From NCBI GenBank assembly GCA_016808115.1, contig JAEQBH010006411.1, positions 86,244 through 150,243 on the forward strand: DNA of 64,000 nt. The letters run 5' to 3'. Below the pieces are notes generated by a model. The model did not search any database, was not told the DNA's origin, and saw nothing but the letters and a program-made list of their open reading frames with translations. The stretch's first letter is position 1. Each line of letters begins with the position of its first letter. Positions 11,829 through 22,900 of this stretch are shown here, piece after piece. A program made the translations under genes and the position numbers. Origin of the DNA: Tetrastigma voinierianum (taxonomy: Eukaryota; Streptophyta; Magnoliopsida; Vitales; Vitaceae).

Positions 11829-12700
11829 TGTCATCTGCCCCGACTGAAAATCCATAGTACTGTGTTGACATCTATAAGACTCGCAGATCTCCCAGGGGTT
11901 ATTCTGAATTGCATTCATTGTACCTTGCTGGTTTTGTATCTTTTTAGTTAACTGCGTGACATGGTTTACCAGGTTATTGAGAACTTCTATGTCTGCTCCC
12001 GCTAAGGACTTCCTAGGTTCTGATCTATCTTGAGGCCATTGATTAGTATTAGTGGTTGTATCTTCCAATATCTCATAAGCTTGATCTATAGTCTTTTTCA
12101 TTAGGGCACCTCCTGTTGAGGCATCAATGATTGTCCTAGCTGAATTGCTTAAATCGTTATATAAACATGTGCACTTGCATCCACCTAGTTAACCTATGAT
12201 GTGGGCATCTCCTCAGTAACTCATGAAATCTCTCCCAGGCCTCGGCCAAGTTCTTCCCCTCGAATTGTCTGAATATTGGATCTCGCACTTTCGCCAGCGA
12301 TCTTTGCGAGTGGAAAATTTTGTCACCGCACTAAGTCATTCCATGAGGTAATGGAATCCGGTGGTTGGCTAATCAACCAATGCTTAGCTCGATCGTTATG
12401 TGACAGTGGGAATAGACGCAATCAGAGAGCTTCTTCTGTTACTCCATTATACTTGACTGTGTCGTAGACTTCAATAAAACTTGTCAGATGTGCATTCGGA
12501 TTCTCACCTATGAAACTGTATATTGTGGAGCATTTGAAGAGTTAATTCCTTCTCTTACCAAAGTTGTTTCGGCTGAATGGGTGGTCATATACCGACGAAC
12601 AACCGTAGGAAAGGCGTAACTCTCGGTAGCATATGGATTATCGCTGTACAAATGATCCGTGGCCTGATTCTACGATTCTCGTCCATTCTAATTCCACCTG
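11829..12700 (-). pseudogene. Gag of Athila-like element 1 (N-terminal and central part)
   Basis: Minus-strand translation gives the Retrotrans_gag core: GENPNAHLTSFIEVYDTVK, GVTEEAL, LRLFPLS, WLISQPPDSIT (about 12,350-12,530), then an EAYEILEDTTTN-NQWP segment (12,000-12,100) and a zinc-knuckle remnant, CES-x-HST (about 11,850-11,900). Gag forms the particle shell and packages element RNA. The first zinc-knuckle spacing is damaged and several stops occur. It continues beyond the solo LTR at 7,860-8,504. Confidence 0.85.
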
Positions 12701-13036
12701 TGGTTCATTCTTTCTTGGAACTGCCCTTCATCCTCTTGATTTTGCATGATTTTAAATTGGGTTGCGTGTGCTTCTCTGAGTAATCAATGTAATGTCCGTT
12801 CTGGTTCAAGATCGAATGGAAGTAATTCCCTGCGATCTTGTCTTTGCATGCACACTAATTGCTTTCCTGAAATCACAAGTATGAAGTTGAGACCAATTCA
12901 CAGCATAGATGAAATAAGGTAAAATACCTAAGACAAGGAATAAAAAAAAATGATTAAGAAGTAAAAAGAACTAAATAAAGTAAAATAGATCCAAAGTAAA
13001 ATCTATATCATTGTTGTTAATATCAACACTAAACTT

Positions 13037-13055
13037 CTCCCTGGCAACGGCGCCA
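13037..13055 (-). promoter_or_regulatory. Primer binding site, tRNA-Asp type, element 1
   Basis: On the minus strand it reads TGGCGCCGTTGCCAGGGAG, complementary to the 3' end of plant tRNA-Asp apart from one mismatch. It lies 6 bases inside the LTR end, as expected for first-strand priming. Confidence 0.88.
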
Positions 13056-13061
13056 ACAACT

Positions 13062-14200
13062 TGATGGGCTGAAAGTGAGTGTTTAAAAGTTGGTAAAAAT
13101 GCTGCACTCCATACGCAAGTATACGCGCTGCCCCACGTAGTGTAGTGGCTAGTCAAGTGTTGTTCCCACGAAGAGAAGCGTGCTAAATACTCGCTTAGTG
13201 ACCTAGACAATATTTGGATCCAGTTTTATAGCGAATTATGACTAAATTAACTTATTTAAGGAAAGTCTAATATTAAAATTTTGATTTAAGATAAAGATGA
13301 GAAAACTAGGGTTTTGCCTTCGCCTACCACACATGATGGATTTTAACCTAGATAGCCTATTTATTTAATATTCCATATGATTTATATTAGCGGGTTGATC
13401 GTGCCTACAAGATATTCTCTCTCGAGATATAGCTACCTATCTCGCTAGTGGGGTGTATTGCATCTCTACTTCGACCCCTTGACTCTGAGATGCATAAATG
13501 TAAAACCTCTAGCGCTTACACTTGGAATGCGGATATCTCTATTCCCTGATTGACCAAGTGCTGCTTTACTCATGTCCCATAAGTCATCTTTCTCAATATC
13601 GAATTTAGCATTAGCATGCCACAATTGGCCAAATAATAACATGATTAACCATATAAAGCAACCATAGAAATTCATATCAATATTAAACAAACCATAATTA
13701 ATGTACTAATCCATAATGGTGCTGATTAGGTTGACAAAACCCTAGAGAGAAAAGTTAGTTCATAGTGATTTTCAATACAAATTGAAAGATTTTCAACATC
13801 AAACTAATTAGGAAAGGAAATACATAAGAAGCCGTCTTCGTGATCTCTCGGAATCCGTCTCCTCCAATCTCTCTTTATTCGTCTCTCTCCTGTAAACTAC
13901 CTAGTCAAATCCCCTATCTGCTTTAAATGCTTCCTTTTATATTTTGATCCGAGCCCATCACAATGGTTCAGAAAAATTAGAGTTTTTAATAATTCCCATC
14001 CGAAAAAGAGGACTCACACGCCGTGGCATACCCGAGGCCACTGGAATCCGCCTAATCCGTCCGTCGCGCCTTAGGCCTCCACATCGTCATGCCGCCACGC
14101 CGCCGTGAGTGCCTCAGTACCGCTGCACTGAGGCCCACCGCACATCTCATTGCTTTCCGCAAGGTTTTCTTCATTATTTAGCTCCTTATTCCAATATCAT
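13062..14200 (-). repeat. 5' LTR of Athila-like element 1
   Basis: Starts (plus coordinates) at a TG beside the primer site. It contains LTR-like non-coding sequence with a GC-rich block at 14,010-14,150. The outer end is uncertain because the partner LTR is not in the window; the true end may be as far right as about 14,270. Confidence 0.6.
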
Positions 14201-14269
14201 GTTCATAAAATATTATATATGGGGATTAAATACAATATTAGTGCATATGAATGTGAATCATACAGTTGA

Positions 14270-14932
14270 GCTATAAAAACACATAGAAATTTTACTAAAT
14301 TGCATACATAATTCACTCTGATCAAGAGACAACCACAATTCTTTCGAGCATAAACTATTTTTTTTCCTTAAAAAAATCATTATTAGAAGGGCATGCATGA
14401 TGTTTGGGGGAAAAGACCAATTGGACCCTACATTCCAACCACATACAAGCTGCACGTCATATAAGTTGGGCTCTAAAGCTGATGTAACTGAGCAAGATTG
14501 TCTTTTCCGTGGGCCTTAATCCTGACAACCTCCCAATCGCCATCAATTGGTCCAAGAAGTTTGGAGCCATGAATTATTGAATTCCTTCCCAAGTTAATTA
14601 GACAATGACATATTTTTGACTGATCGCTAGGTGTTCTTAGCATGTTAAATAGCGCCATGACTAATCTTCATACGAATCGAAATAAATCATAAGGGTTATA
14701 AAACTCTAGCATAAAACATAATTATTGCATTTTTAGGACTTGAACTTGAGATCACCAACAAGAAAGGTAAGCTATTCTCTCACGTTTTTTTTTTTCAAAT
14801 TAGATTGAATATAATTGCTATGTTTGATGGAATATTGATGTTTCTTTGTTTAATGCTAATCTCATTGATCGGTCCTTACAATTTAAAATTTTGATCCCTA
14901 ATTCATTTATTTTGTGTTTGGCAATTTGCTAG
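14270..14932. other. Sequence upstream of RPC4 exons
   Basis: Mostly AT-rich. A 61-codon minus-strand ORF (14,473-14,658) has no recognised relatives. No further RPC4 exon was identified, so this is probably intron. Confidence 0.4.
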
Positions 14933-16613
14933 GCACTCTACACAAGTGGCATTCGGTTATGGGGGTGCATCAGCTTCAATCAGATCATATGGCACTCCCA
15001 AGGGTGCCACTAGTGGTAGTCGATATCAAGATCCATCTTCTGGTGGTAAGCTGTCTTTTTTCCTTTTATTAATTCTCTATGTATTAAGTTGCTACCAGGA
15101 TGTTCCTGTATGTTACATTGGATGTTGGTTATGGCTCAGGTCGGACAGATCATAAAGAATTCAAAGAACCATGGGTTAGTAGAACCTTGTCTCGTTTCCA
15201 CGCGTCCATACAACTTAGTTATTGCCCTTGTTTAACTTCCTTCTTTATTCTTGCGTTTGCCGGTTCTTGCAATACTGAGTGATTTCTTCTTTTGATTTTG
15301 CTGCAGGATTACTACACTAATTATCCCACCAACTGTTCCCTTGAGGAGGCCATATTCAGGAAATCCAGGTATCTCTGGAAAGAATCACTGAATTTATAGA
15401 GGGAGATATATTTGAAATGGGGCGTGCTGCCATGAATAATTTCTGATTGGCTACGAATGTTCAGGCTTTGCCATTTACTGAATTGGGTTGCATGACTCGT
15501 ATCTTTTGAGTGGTGGGCCTGACTCATTTGCTTTCTCTTCTTTGTGTAGAGTTGAGGATTAACACTGCATCACCTATCTCATAGAAGATTGCATCTAATT
15601 TTCCTTTATTGCTTACAGAGCTTCTTGACGAAGAGGAATTTGGGGAGGCTTCAGAAAGCACAGCTTATGAGGAAAATTTGACAAATCCTGCAATGGAACT
15701 AGGCCTAATGGTGGGTAAAATGATAAGTCAAGATCAAATAATATTTGAATGGTGCTTGAATAAATTATTCCTGTACTTTTCAAGAGAGGGATGGCTGGTA
15801 GGATGAAAATCAGGAAAGAAGTATGTTCTTTCTTCAGTTACCCGCAACCATGCCTATGAAAAAGCAAGATGCTACTGCAGAAGCCGAGGAGAAAGCCAGC
15901 AGCTCGAAGCCACCTGAGGATGCCTACAGATTGGAAGATTGCCTTCTGGTTTCATGGGTAAAATGCTGGGTCTACACCAAAGTGATTGCTATCAGAAACT
16001 GAAGCTGAGTGACACTTTATGATGTGAGTACATCTGAGCTTGTTGACTACAATCACCCCAACTCTCATGTGTGTTGTTTTTATTCCCGATAATATCATAT
16101 AATTTTGCCTATTTTGAATCTCATTATTGTAATAAAAGGCTTAGGCAGGAAATATAACCAAGGGAATTCAAAAATATCGCAAATTTTTATATAGAGCTCT
16201 TTAAATACATGAAAGTTATAAAAAGCCTAGATATGTTGTTATGTAATAAAGTAATAACATTTTGAAGATCCTTGTCACATTACCTTTACAAAAATTAAAA
16301 GAAACTTTTGAGTCATGGGCATAAAATCCTTGTGGAAAGACCTTTCTCAAACATCTGAATTTCTTCGAGGTAAGAATAATAGGAGTTTTTTTGTCTGAAT
16401 TTCTGCAAGATAAGAATAATAGTAATGTCCCTCCCCACAAACTATTTGATATTGTGTGTAATCTGTACAGGTTTCTCAGGTTTTGGATTGTGTTTTGTCA
16501 GGATGTTATGGCTATCAATACTGAGATAAACGCTGTTGTGTCTTGGGGAGCTTAAGAAGCGTACAATAATAACTCCAGATGTGGATTCAGTCTTAAATAA
16601 TATGGCTGATTGA
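14933..16613 (+). CDS. RPC4: DNA-directed RNA polymerase III subunit RPC4, C-terminal exons (frameshifted)
   Basis: RPC4 is the plant counterpart of yeast C53 and human POLR3D, a TFIIF-like subunit of nuclear RNA polymerase III acting in initiation and termination. Six exons with GT-AG introns are visible: 14,933-15,045; 15,140-15,174; 15,307-15,368; 15,619-15,710; 15,802-16,023; 16,471-16,613. They encode VAFGYGGASASIRSYG, then KEPWDYYTNYP, then ELLDEEEFGEASEST, then MFFLQLPATMPMKKQ, and the conserved end TPDVDSVLNNMAD with a stop at 16,611-16,613. Exon phases agree between exons 1, 2, 4 and 5. Exon 3 has one extra base, exon 5 lacks a T before the SGFMGKM block and has further indels, and exon 6 has several. 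The N-terminal half is not in the window; it may lie beyond element 1 to the left. Either a recent pseudogene or a real gene in an unpolished assembly. Confidence 0.85.
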
Positions 16614-17589
16614 TCATCAACAGCAGAGGTTTGTGCTCTGATGAGAGTGCAGAGATATATTTTTCTAAAGAAAATATGGCGAAACGGGACTTCATTTCAT
16701 TTTTAAAATTCTGGTTAGAAATATTCAGAGAAGAGAGACGAGAGGAGTTGCAACAGGAAAGAAGATAAGAACTACCTTTTCAAAGAAGAATATGAAAGGG
16801 AAAAGAAAAAAGTGTTTCTTTTAATTATCCTAGAGTAGCAGTTTTGATAACATTATGTGGAATCATTTATTGTTTGTCTTCATTTAAAACGATCTTACTG
16901 CAAATTGAATGATTTCATCAAATGAAAGTACACAAATACTAATGCAATTTTTATGCTTGATTTACTAAGCATTTGTGTCATCACTTATCCTTCCAGCAAA
17001 AATTCAAAGTTGAATTTGTATGTCATGATATTTATAAAATTGCATAAGTTATTAATGACCTTGTTATTTATGAATTTGTATTTCAGTCACTATGTGTATG
17101 AGTTTCCTATCATATGCTCCAATATTGGGAAGCTTTAGTGGTCTAGCCATCTCTTCAATGGCATTGACAAATAGGGCCTTTATTTTTCCTTATCTCTTTT
17201 TTGTTCATGACGCTTGATTTCGTTCAATGATGATGCTGAATGTTCATATCATTTTATGAGGTATGTATATCATGAGATAAGAAACTTTAGAATTTTTAAT
17301 CCACTCTCATCTTAGGCATTAATAGACTCATGATGAAGCATTTCATGCTGTAGAAGATATTACATAAACATAATTCAACTCACGGAACTTGAACACTTTT
17401 GATGACAAAGCAATTTGTAATGATGGGATGGTTTTGATGTTGATACGCAAGATAAGATAGTTTTTATGGTGATGGAACTTTTCAAGCATGATTCTTGCAT
17501 TTCAAAATAAAACCTTTGTTCTACTTATGAGAAGAAATGTATGAAGGATCAATCATTATAATTTGAATACACTTGTTTTGTTATTTGAT
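16614..17589. other. Intergenic, AT-rich
   Basis: Between the RPC4 stop and the P450 3' end. It probably includes the RPC4 3' UTR. No ORF, repeat boundary or RNA gene was recognised. Confidence 0.5.
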
Positions 17590-19742
17590 GACAAAGTGTA
17601 TGTAGGAGCGAGCTGAAGCGAGAAATGTTGAAGAATCATAGCCAAACCAACCTTAGCTTCTATCATGGCAAATTTTAGCCAATACGAGGTCCTTGATCCG
17701 CATCAAATGGAAAGAATCTTGAGTTTGTCCTTGATGCCTTTGAAATTCCTTGTTGAATCTCTGCGGCTTGAATTTTTGCATCATCGCCCCCAAAGGGGTC
17801 TGGGATCATGATGGATTAGTAGTGTAGGTAGTGTAAGATCAACTCCTGCGGGAATAGATATAGTGCCTATCTTGGTTTCCTTTTATGCATGTTGATATAC
17901 AGCAATTACAGGCGGATATAACCTTAGAACTTCATAAAGGATCATGCTTACCTGCAGGAAAATTTTAATCATACATATTCATTGAGTGCTTTTTTCTTTT
18001 GTAGAATTAGAATGTCGTATAAGCCCTTTAGAAAATAGCATCTACTTGGGTGCATTTCATAGGAAAGTTCAGAAGTAGTTATGTTTAGAAAAATTGATTA
18101 CGGTAGCCCTTATTTACAGTAAAGAGAACTACTAGTCCATTAGTTAACCACCAGTTGATCGGTTTTAATTCAAACTTAGCTTCCCATGTATGCCTTCAAC
18201 TCAAAATAAGGTGGTGGTATGAATGTCTTTGGAGACCTAGAAAGTCGATGTTCTAACTAATATAATTGTTCTTACTTTATTATGCTGTTGTTGTGGGTGT
18301 AGGGGAGAAGGAGGAGGTTCTTGTTTGGATGGCGGGTGAGTATATAGAGATATTCACAATCTTGACGACTTAAAGCACGAATCGGGTTCCTTTTTACCAC
18401 AAATTTGCATAACTCTTCTCTTGCTTTCTCTTTTGATTTGGGTGCATAAATTTGGCCCAGCATCATTGTCGTGTTAACCGGTTGGAGGTGTTTTGTATTG
18501 TGGTGAAACACTTGCATTCCTACATCACCTCAAATCTAGTGTCAATTCGTTATCTTTGATGTTTGATGCATTTAACCGTCGTTCTACGTCTATTAGATTT
18601 AAGCAAGCCCGATGAGATTCATCACCTACTGCGTCGAGTTCTTATAGCATCCTTTCCTTTGGATCGGATCTACAAAACATTGATGTGATACTTTAAAGTA
18701 CTTCCTTCTTTGGTTCTTCTTTGTTGGAACAAACCTAACTTGAAAATCACAAGTATTAGACCTGAGAACACGTCACGGTTCCCTTTTTTTTTTGTTCTAA
18801 AAACATGGATAGCACGAGAAAATACTAAATTTAGAAAACAAGAACAATTATCTAGAGAACACCCCAAAAATGATGTTCTTAAAGGGAACAAGCAGAGCAT
18901 ATCAGTCTTTACAAAAGAACTAGGGTGCTAAGCTAAGTGATATGAATTTGCACGAAACCCGGGGATGTCTGATATTTGCATCGCCTCAAGGGTTAGGGTT
19001 ATATGTTCCTTTTGAAATTCAAAGATATTCCTACCTTCTTCAAAGCTGCTTCCTAGCGCTGCCCGGGAAATAACATTTCTTTCCAAGTAGTGGTGAAGGA
19101 AGCAGCTTGTTATCATAAACAAACCTTCAATTTCTCTAGATGGAAAGCAGGATTGATTATCCTTCTGTGTTTTGCCCACTCCTCACCCTCTAGAGTAGTT
19201 AATCCCCTTGTTAGAGAAAAAATAAGAGGGCTTATATATGGCTTGAAAGTGTATCACAGCTTGTTAGACAATATTTCTTTCATCATCTACGGATCCATAA
19301 TGATCAGCCTCGGTGTTATCCCATGGCTCATGATACCTTCCCACAGTATCCATAAATTTCCATGTTAAGTTCCTTTGTAAAGCTATATGTTCATAGGAAA
19401 CTAGAAAGCATTTGATAGTTTTTACACATGCACATACCATGCCGCATATTACTTAGGGTGAGCGGATCTACTCGCGAGAAACGATATCGCGGTTTAGATT
19501 CGCCGGCCCGACCATGCCTCGATTATCAATCTTATGTACTCTTTCATATCACCAGCGACCGACTTGTAGTGAGTTCCTATAATTCCTTGTCGTCTTAAAG
19601 CGTTTCTCCGGCCATTTCGGCTTCCCACGAATGGAGTAGGAAACTTTACGGACACCCGTAAGGGGAGCGAGAACCGGTGAAAGAGATTGGTGAGCCGATG
19701 TATCCATAGAAAGCCATCAATTGAACCGAGGAATTCTCTCAT
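17590..19742 (-). pseudogene. Cytochrome P450, CYP72 clan, pseudogene
   Basis: CYP72-clan enzymes are ER-anchored haem monooxygenases. Minus-strand segments in order are: N-terminal exon (about 19,450-19,742) with LRRQGIIGTHYKSVAGDMKE; exon 2 (19,135-19,400) with TPRLIIMDPEMMKEILSNK and KHRRIINPAFHLEKLK (frameshifted); exon 3 (18,935-19,130) with VISRAALGSSFEEGR-IFEFQKE; exon 4 (about 18,280-18,735) with FVPTKKNQRRK, a damaged oxygen-binding helix (TTSN) and KEKAREEL; last exon (17,590-17,945) with the K-helix ILYEVLRLYPPV, IPAGVDLTLPT and IHHDP. About 30 residues between HLEKLK and VISRA are lost. In the haem loop two codons, including the ligand Cys, are deleted and the next Gln codon is TAA. 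The last ~20 residues are absent and no clear membrane anchor was found. Non-functional as assembled. Confidence 0.85.
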
Positions 19743-19744
19743 AC

Positions 19745-20385
19745 GTAGTTAAGATTTTGTTGAATGTTTGATGCTCTTCCTAGTCTCAAACTTTAGCATT
19801 ATCTTGAGTATGACATATCTGACTTTTGATTGTTTCCCAAGATTTTGACTAGATTTTCTTGGGAAAAAAAGAGGGTCATGTAAGGTCATAGACTCATACA
19901 ACAGGGAGTTTTGAAAGTCATTTTGGATTCATGATCATGGTATCGAACATTTTCGGCTTTGAATGTTTGACTACATTGATAAATAAATTTATATGATGTT
20001 ACTTTGTTTTGTTTATTGGGAACATTATTTTAGAAATGGGAAGAAGAGATTATATAAAATGTTTTGGTGGAGAAAAATGAGTTTCTTTCTTGAGTGTCAA
20101 GTATTTGACTCATTGAATAAAAAAAAATGGAAAAGAAAACTTGGAAAAGAGAGAACTTGGAGAAGGAGGCATGGGAGAATGGATCAGTGAGGTGTATGAT
20201 GATGATGTGCAGTTAAGCCTGTTAATGATTCCTTACATCGATGGAGGCCCGTGAATGGGGTCGAGCGACCATCCACAATTGGACCTCCATCTCGGAGGCA
20301 TTTCCAAATCGAGCCTTGAAATATCAAGCTCGCAATAAATCCCTTATCGTCCTAATATTATTATTATTATTATTTTTGGTTAAAC
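19745..20385. other. Intergenic
   Basis: No gene or repeat identified apart from a short (ATT)n run near 20,358-20,372. Confidence 0.45.
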
Positions 20386-20392
20386 CATGAGG

Positions 20393-20575
20393 TGATACGA
20401 GGTGGGCTTGTACACACACAAAGTGCTTTTAAACCGCATGTGCCACCTAGACTAATCCCGTACGGAGTCGGGAGGGACCTGCAGGAGAAGTTTGAAACTG
20501 CCTGAAAATGTGATTGCATTCCATAAAGCTCGAACTTGAGACCAACGTTAAATTGGGAGAGACATGACCATCTCA
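20393..20575. repeat. Candidate dispersed repeat
   Basis: A moderately GC-rich block (phrases such as GCCACCTAGACTAATCCCGT and GAGACATGACCATCTCACC) resembles short interspersed sequences seen in plant genomes. No terminal repeats or TSD were found, so the class is unknown. Confidence 0.3.
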
Positions 20576-21004
20576 CCTACTTGTTTAGTGGTTATCCTAC
20601 GATATAAAGTCTTACTCTGTGTTTTTACATATTCATTTTTGCATTACAACCATGGTGGTATTATGTTTATACATAGAAATTTCGAAGCGCAGTCATTCAG
20701 CATACCTGTCCCACCCTTAATGAGTAGGCCATACACTCATTTGCAATCTTATTAATGATTCTTTCATTTTAATTTTCACTCATGAAAAGTTGAGAATTAG
20801 CCCTAAATGGGAAAGGCAGTAGAGAAGAGCAAACCCTCTTAAAGAAGTCTCCTCCATGAATGCTAGTTGAAAATGAAAATAGTTTTCCCTAGAAATGGAA
20901 AACAAAAAGGATGGTACCTAGAAAGTGTAGTCTCTTGAATTTTCTGAGTTACTGGATCGTCGAGACATTAACTTTGTTGTGTACACATAAAACAATCGAA
21001 GCAA

Positions 21005-21536
21005 TAATTGGTGCTCCATTGCCTCTCAGATGCACTAAGTTAGATTAGGGAATGCGGAGAGTGAAAGGAATCCGTCTTTTTAGTCATGAATTGTACCTTC
21101 TTTTTTTGTGATTCCTCAGCTTCCTTTATGGAAGGAGAGAGATGATCAGTTTTCCATGGAAGTAGGTGATTTCGCTGACGGAGGGAAGAGGGCGTTCTTC
21201 TTGTGCCATTGGCTGTTCTTCCGTTTGGTGGCACGCCAGCGCGGCTTGTGCCACTAGAAGTGTTGACCACCTCCAAACGGTTATGTGTGTGAGAGGGGAG
21301 TGGTAGAGATCGGGTAATCCCTTGGCCGGCCGGAGTCTTCTTAGAGACGATTTCTGGCTAGGGGTAGAAATAGTTCCTGGCTAGGGGAGGATAAGTCTAG
21401 GCGTTGTGTCCCCTAGTTGGCTGGAGAACTGTCTGGACGGCACACTTCTTGAGGCCTTATGCGGAGTAAAGATGTTTTTGGGCTTGTTTTTAGGCCTAGT
21501 AAGTGATATAGGCGGCTCACGGGCCTAGTACCCGCG
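21005..21536 (-). repeat. 3' LTR of Tat-like element
   Basis: Aligns along its length with 43,733-44,284, including shared phrases CTAGGGGTAGAAATAGTTCC and TAGGCGTTGTGTCC. Its end reads CCCGCG where the partner reads CCCACA, a pattern expected from CpG decay. A polypurine tract on the minus strand (plus 21,537-21,553) abuts it. Confidence 0.85.
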
Positions 21537-21820
21537 TGCCCCGTTTTTCCGGGTTGGGGAGGCGGTCTTTGGTTGGAAGAAAACGTTTGTGACTAGCTTA
21601 GTGTGGGGAACAATGTACTATTAATGCTGAGCATATTCCCATAGTATTAGCTAAGGTGAACCATATTTGAGTGCCATCATGTGATACGGTTGTTTGAGAT
21701 TCCTTTAGAAGCTTGAGTGTCTATAAAGGCTTGCGAGGTGTGATTCCTTTATGCCACTAGCAGCTATTGCTGGTTTTGCGAGGAGAGATTTAGTTAGGCA
21801 TCGCTAGGGATCGGGACTTT

Positions 21821-22200
21821 GTGGTGGCCAGCATGGAAGAGGCTTATGAAAGGGGTTTGGACGTGATTGTCAAGTATGTGCTAGGCCGAAGGCCGCAAGG
21901 ACTGAGCGGGGTCAGAATTGTTTGCATTTCAGAGAATATTCTTGAGTTATATGCCCCCTATATGGGTGTGTTCTTAGGTGGTTGGCGGAATGGAATCCTC
22001 TATAGCCCGAGCGTCCCCTTCTAAACCAATGGGGGCTCTCTTTCTCTCTCTTTTTTTTTTTGTTTTGTTTGTTTCTTTTGGGACCCTCTTCTTAACTGCT
22101 TCTTCCTTTTTGTTTTTCTATAGGTTTCTTCTTCTTCTACGGGTTTCTTCTTCTTTCTCTTGGCGTATATTGGGTTATGTAGCCGGGTAGTGGCCCAGCT
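21821..22200. other. 3' region of the Tat-like element, no clear gene
   Basis: Contains a pyrimidine-rich tract (22,040-22,165). Short ORFs on both strands here were not recognised. Confidence 0.35.
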
Positions 22201-22214
22201 GTTGTAAGCATTTG

Positions 22215-22481
22215 TTATGTAATTGTAGGCGCCTTCAGCGTAATTAATGAAATTACATCTCTGATATTTTGTGTCCTTGCCGCAATTTGTTCTTCGGCAG
22301 TCTCGATTAAAATGGGAATTGACTCTGGATCATGGTTGTGACATTTGATAATTGATAAAACTTGGAATGGATCGGCCATAATGTAATTCTTATGAACGTA
22401 ACATAAATCGGTAGCGAGCTCAGTTATGATGGTCGCGAGGGCCACCGGGAACTGGCCACATCTCGTCTTCTCTATACCCAC
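22215..22481 (-). pseudogene. Possible RNase H-like (RVT_3 type) fragment
   Basis: An open 88-codon stretch reads ELATDLCYVHKNYIMADPFQ then VLSIIKCHNHDPESIPILIE and AARTQNIRDV. The pattern of a beta strand with an acidic residue, a helix, and a spaced IGxLIED-like segment resembles the plant RVT_3 RNase H fold found at the end of LINE ORF2 proteins. The similarity was judged by eye only. It could be a LINE fragment inserted in the Tat 3' region or chance. Confidence 0.3.
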
Positions 22482-22900
22482 AGGAAATGAAGCGTCGCGA
22501 GATTCAAATTACGTGAGGAGTGATGGTCGGTGATGCATTTAATGCATACATACTTTAGCAGCTTGATATATAGGAGTCATCATTGGGTTTTTACTTGTTC
22601 CTCTGGCAGATTGTCGCCCTTTCCCTCCTTGTGAGCTTCTACTTGTAGGATGCGGTACATGTGATTTGTTTCACTAGGCACTTGTTCAGGTGAACATAGT
22701 TTCTGCTATAGGTACATTCAATTTCGGTCGGCCCAGACGCGTTTCCAATGTGATCGTAGGGGGTGTCCTTAGGACATTTTAGGCTAGGGAATCCTCCACG
22801 GTTCGATAAGTTTGCATGGATTCCATCTTTGACCGGAGTTTGGTATAAATTACTTGGTGATCTTCATTTTTTTTTTTTTTTTTTTTGTCTGCTTGCAGTA

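Larger units (their letters stand above)
490..14200 (-). mobile_element. Athila-like Ty3/gypsy element 1, interrupted by two solo LTRs
   Basis: On the minus strand the parts run from right to left in Ty3/gypsy order: LTR (13,062 on), tRNA-Asp primer site (13,037-13,055), gag (11,829-12,700 and 7,860-8,504), protease (7,230-7,640), RT (6,118-6,900), RNase H (5,559-6,117), integrase (2,450-3,560) and an extra ORF (about 600-1698). Protein motifs match plant Athila-type elements, including the LRSG box after gag. All reading frames are broken. Two insertions (3808-5553 and 8510-11823) interrupt the RNase H-integrase linker and the gag tail; the host frame resumes on their far sides. The 3' LTR was not found, so the left limit is set where typical 3' internal sequence begins. 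The right limit is approximate. Confidence 0.85.

Noticed and set aside
14473..14658. 61-codon minus-strand ORF upstream of RPC4
   Set aside because: No recognised similarity and no splice context; length is within chance expectation.
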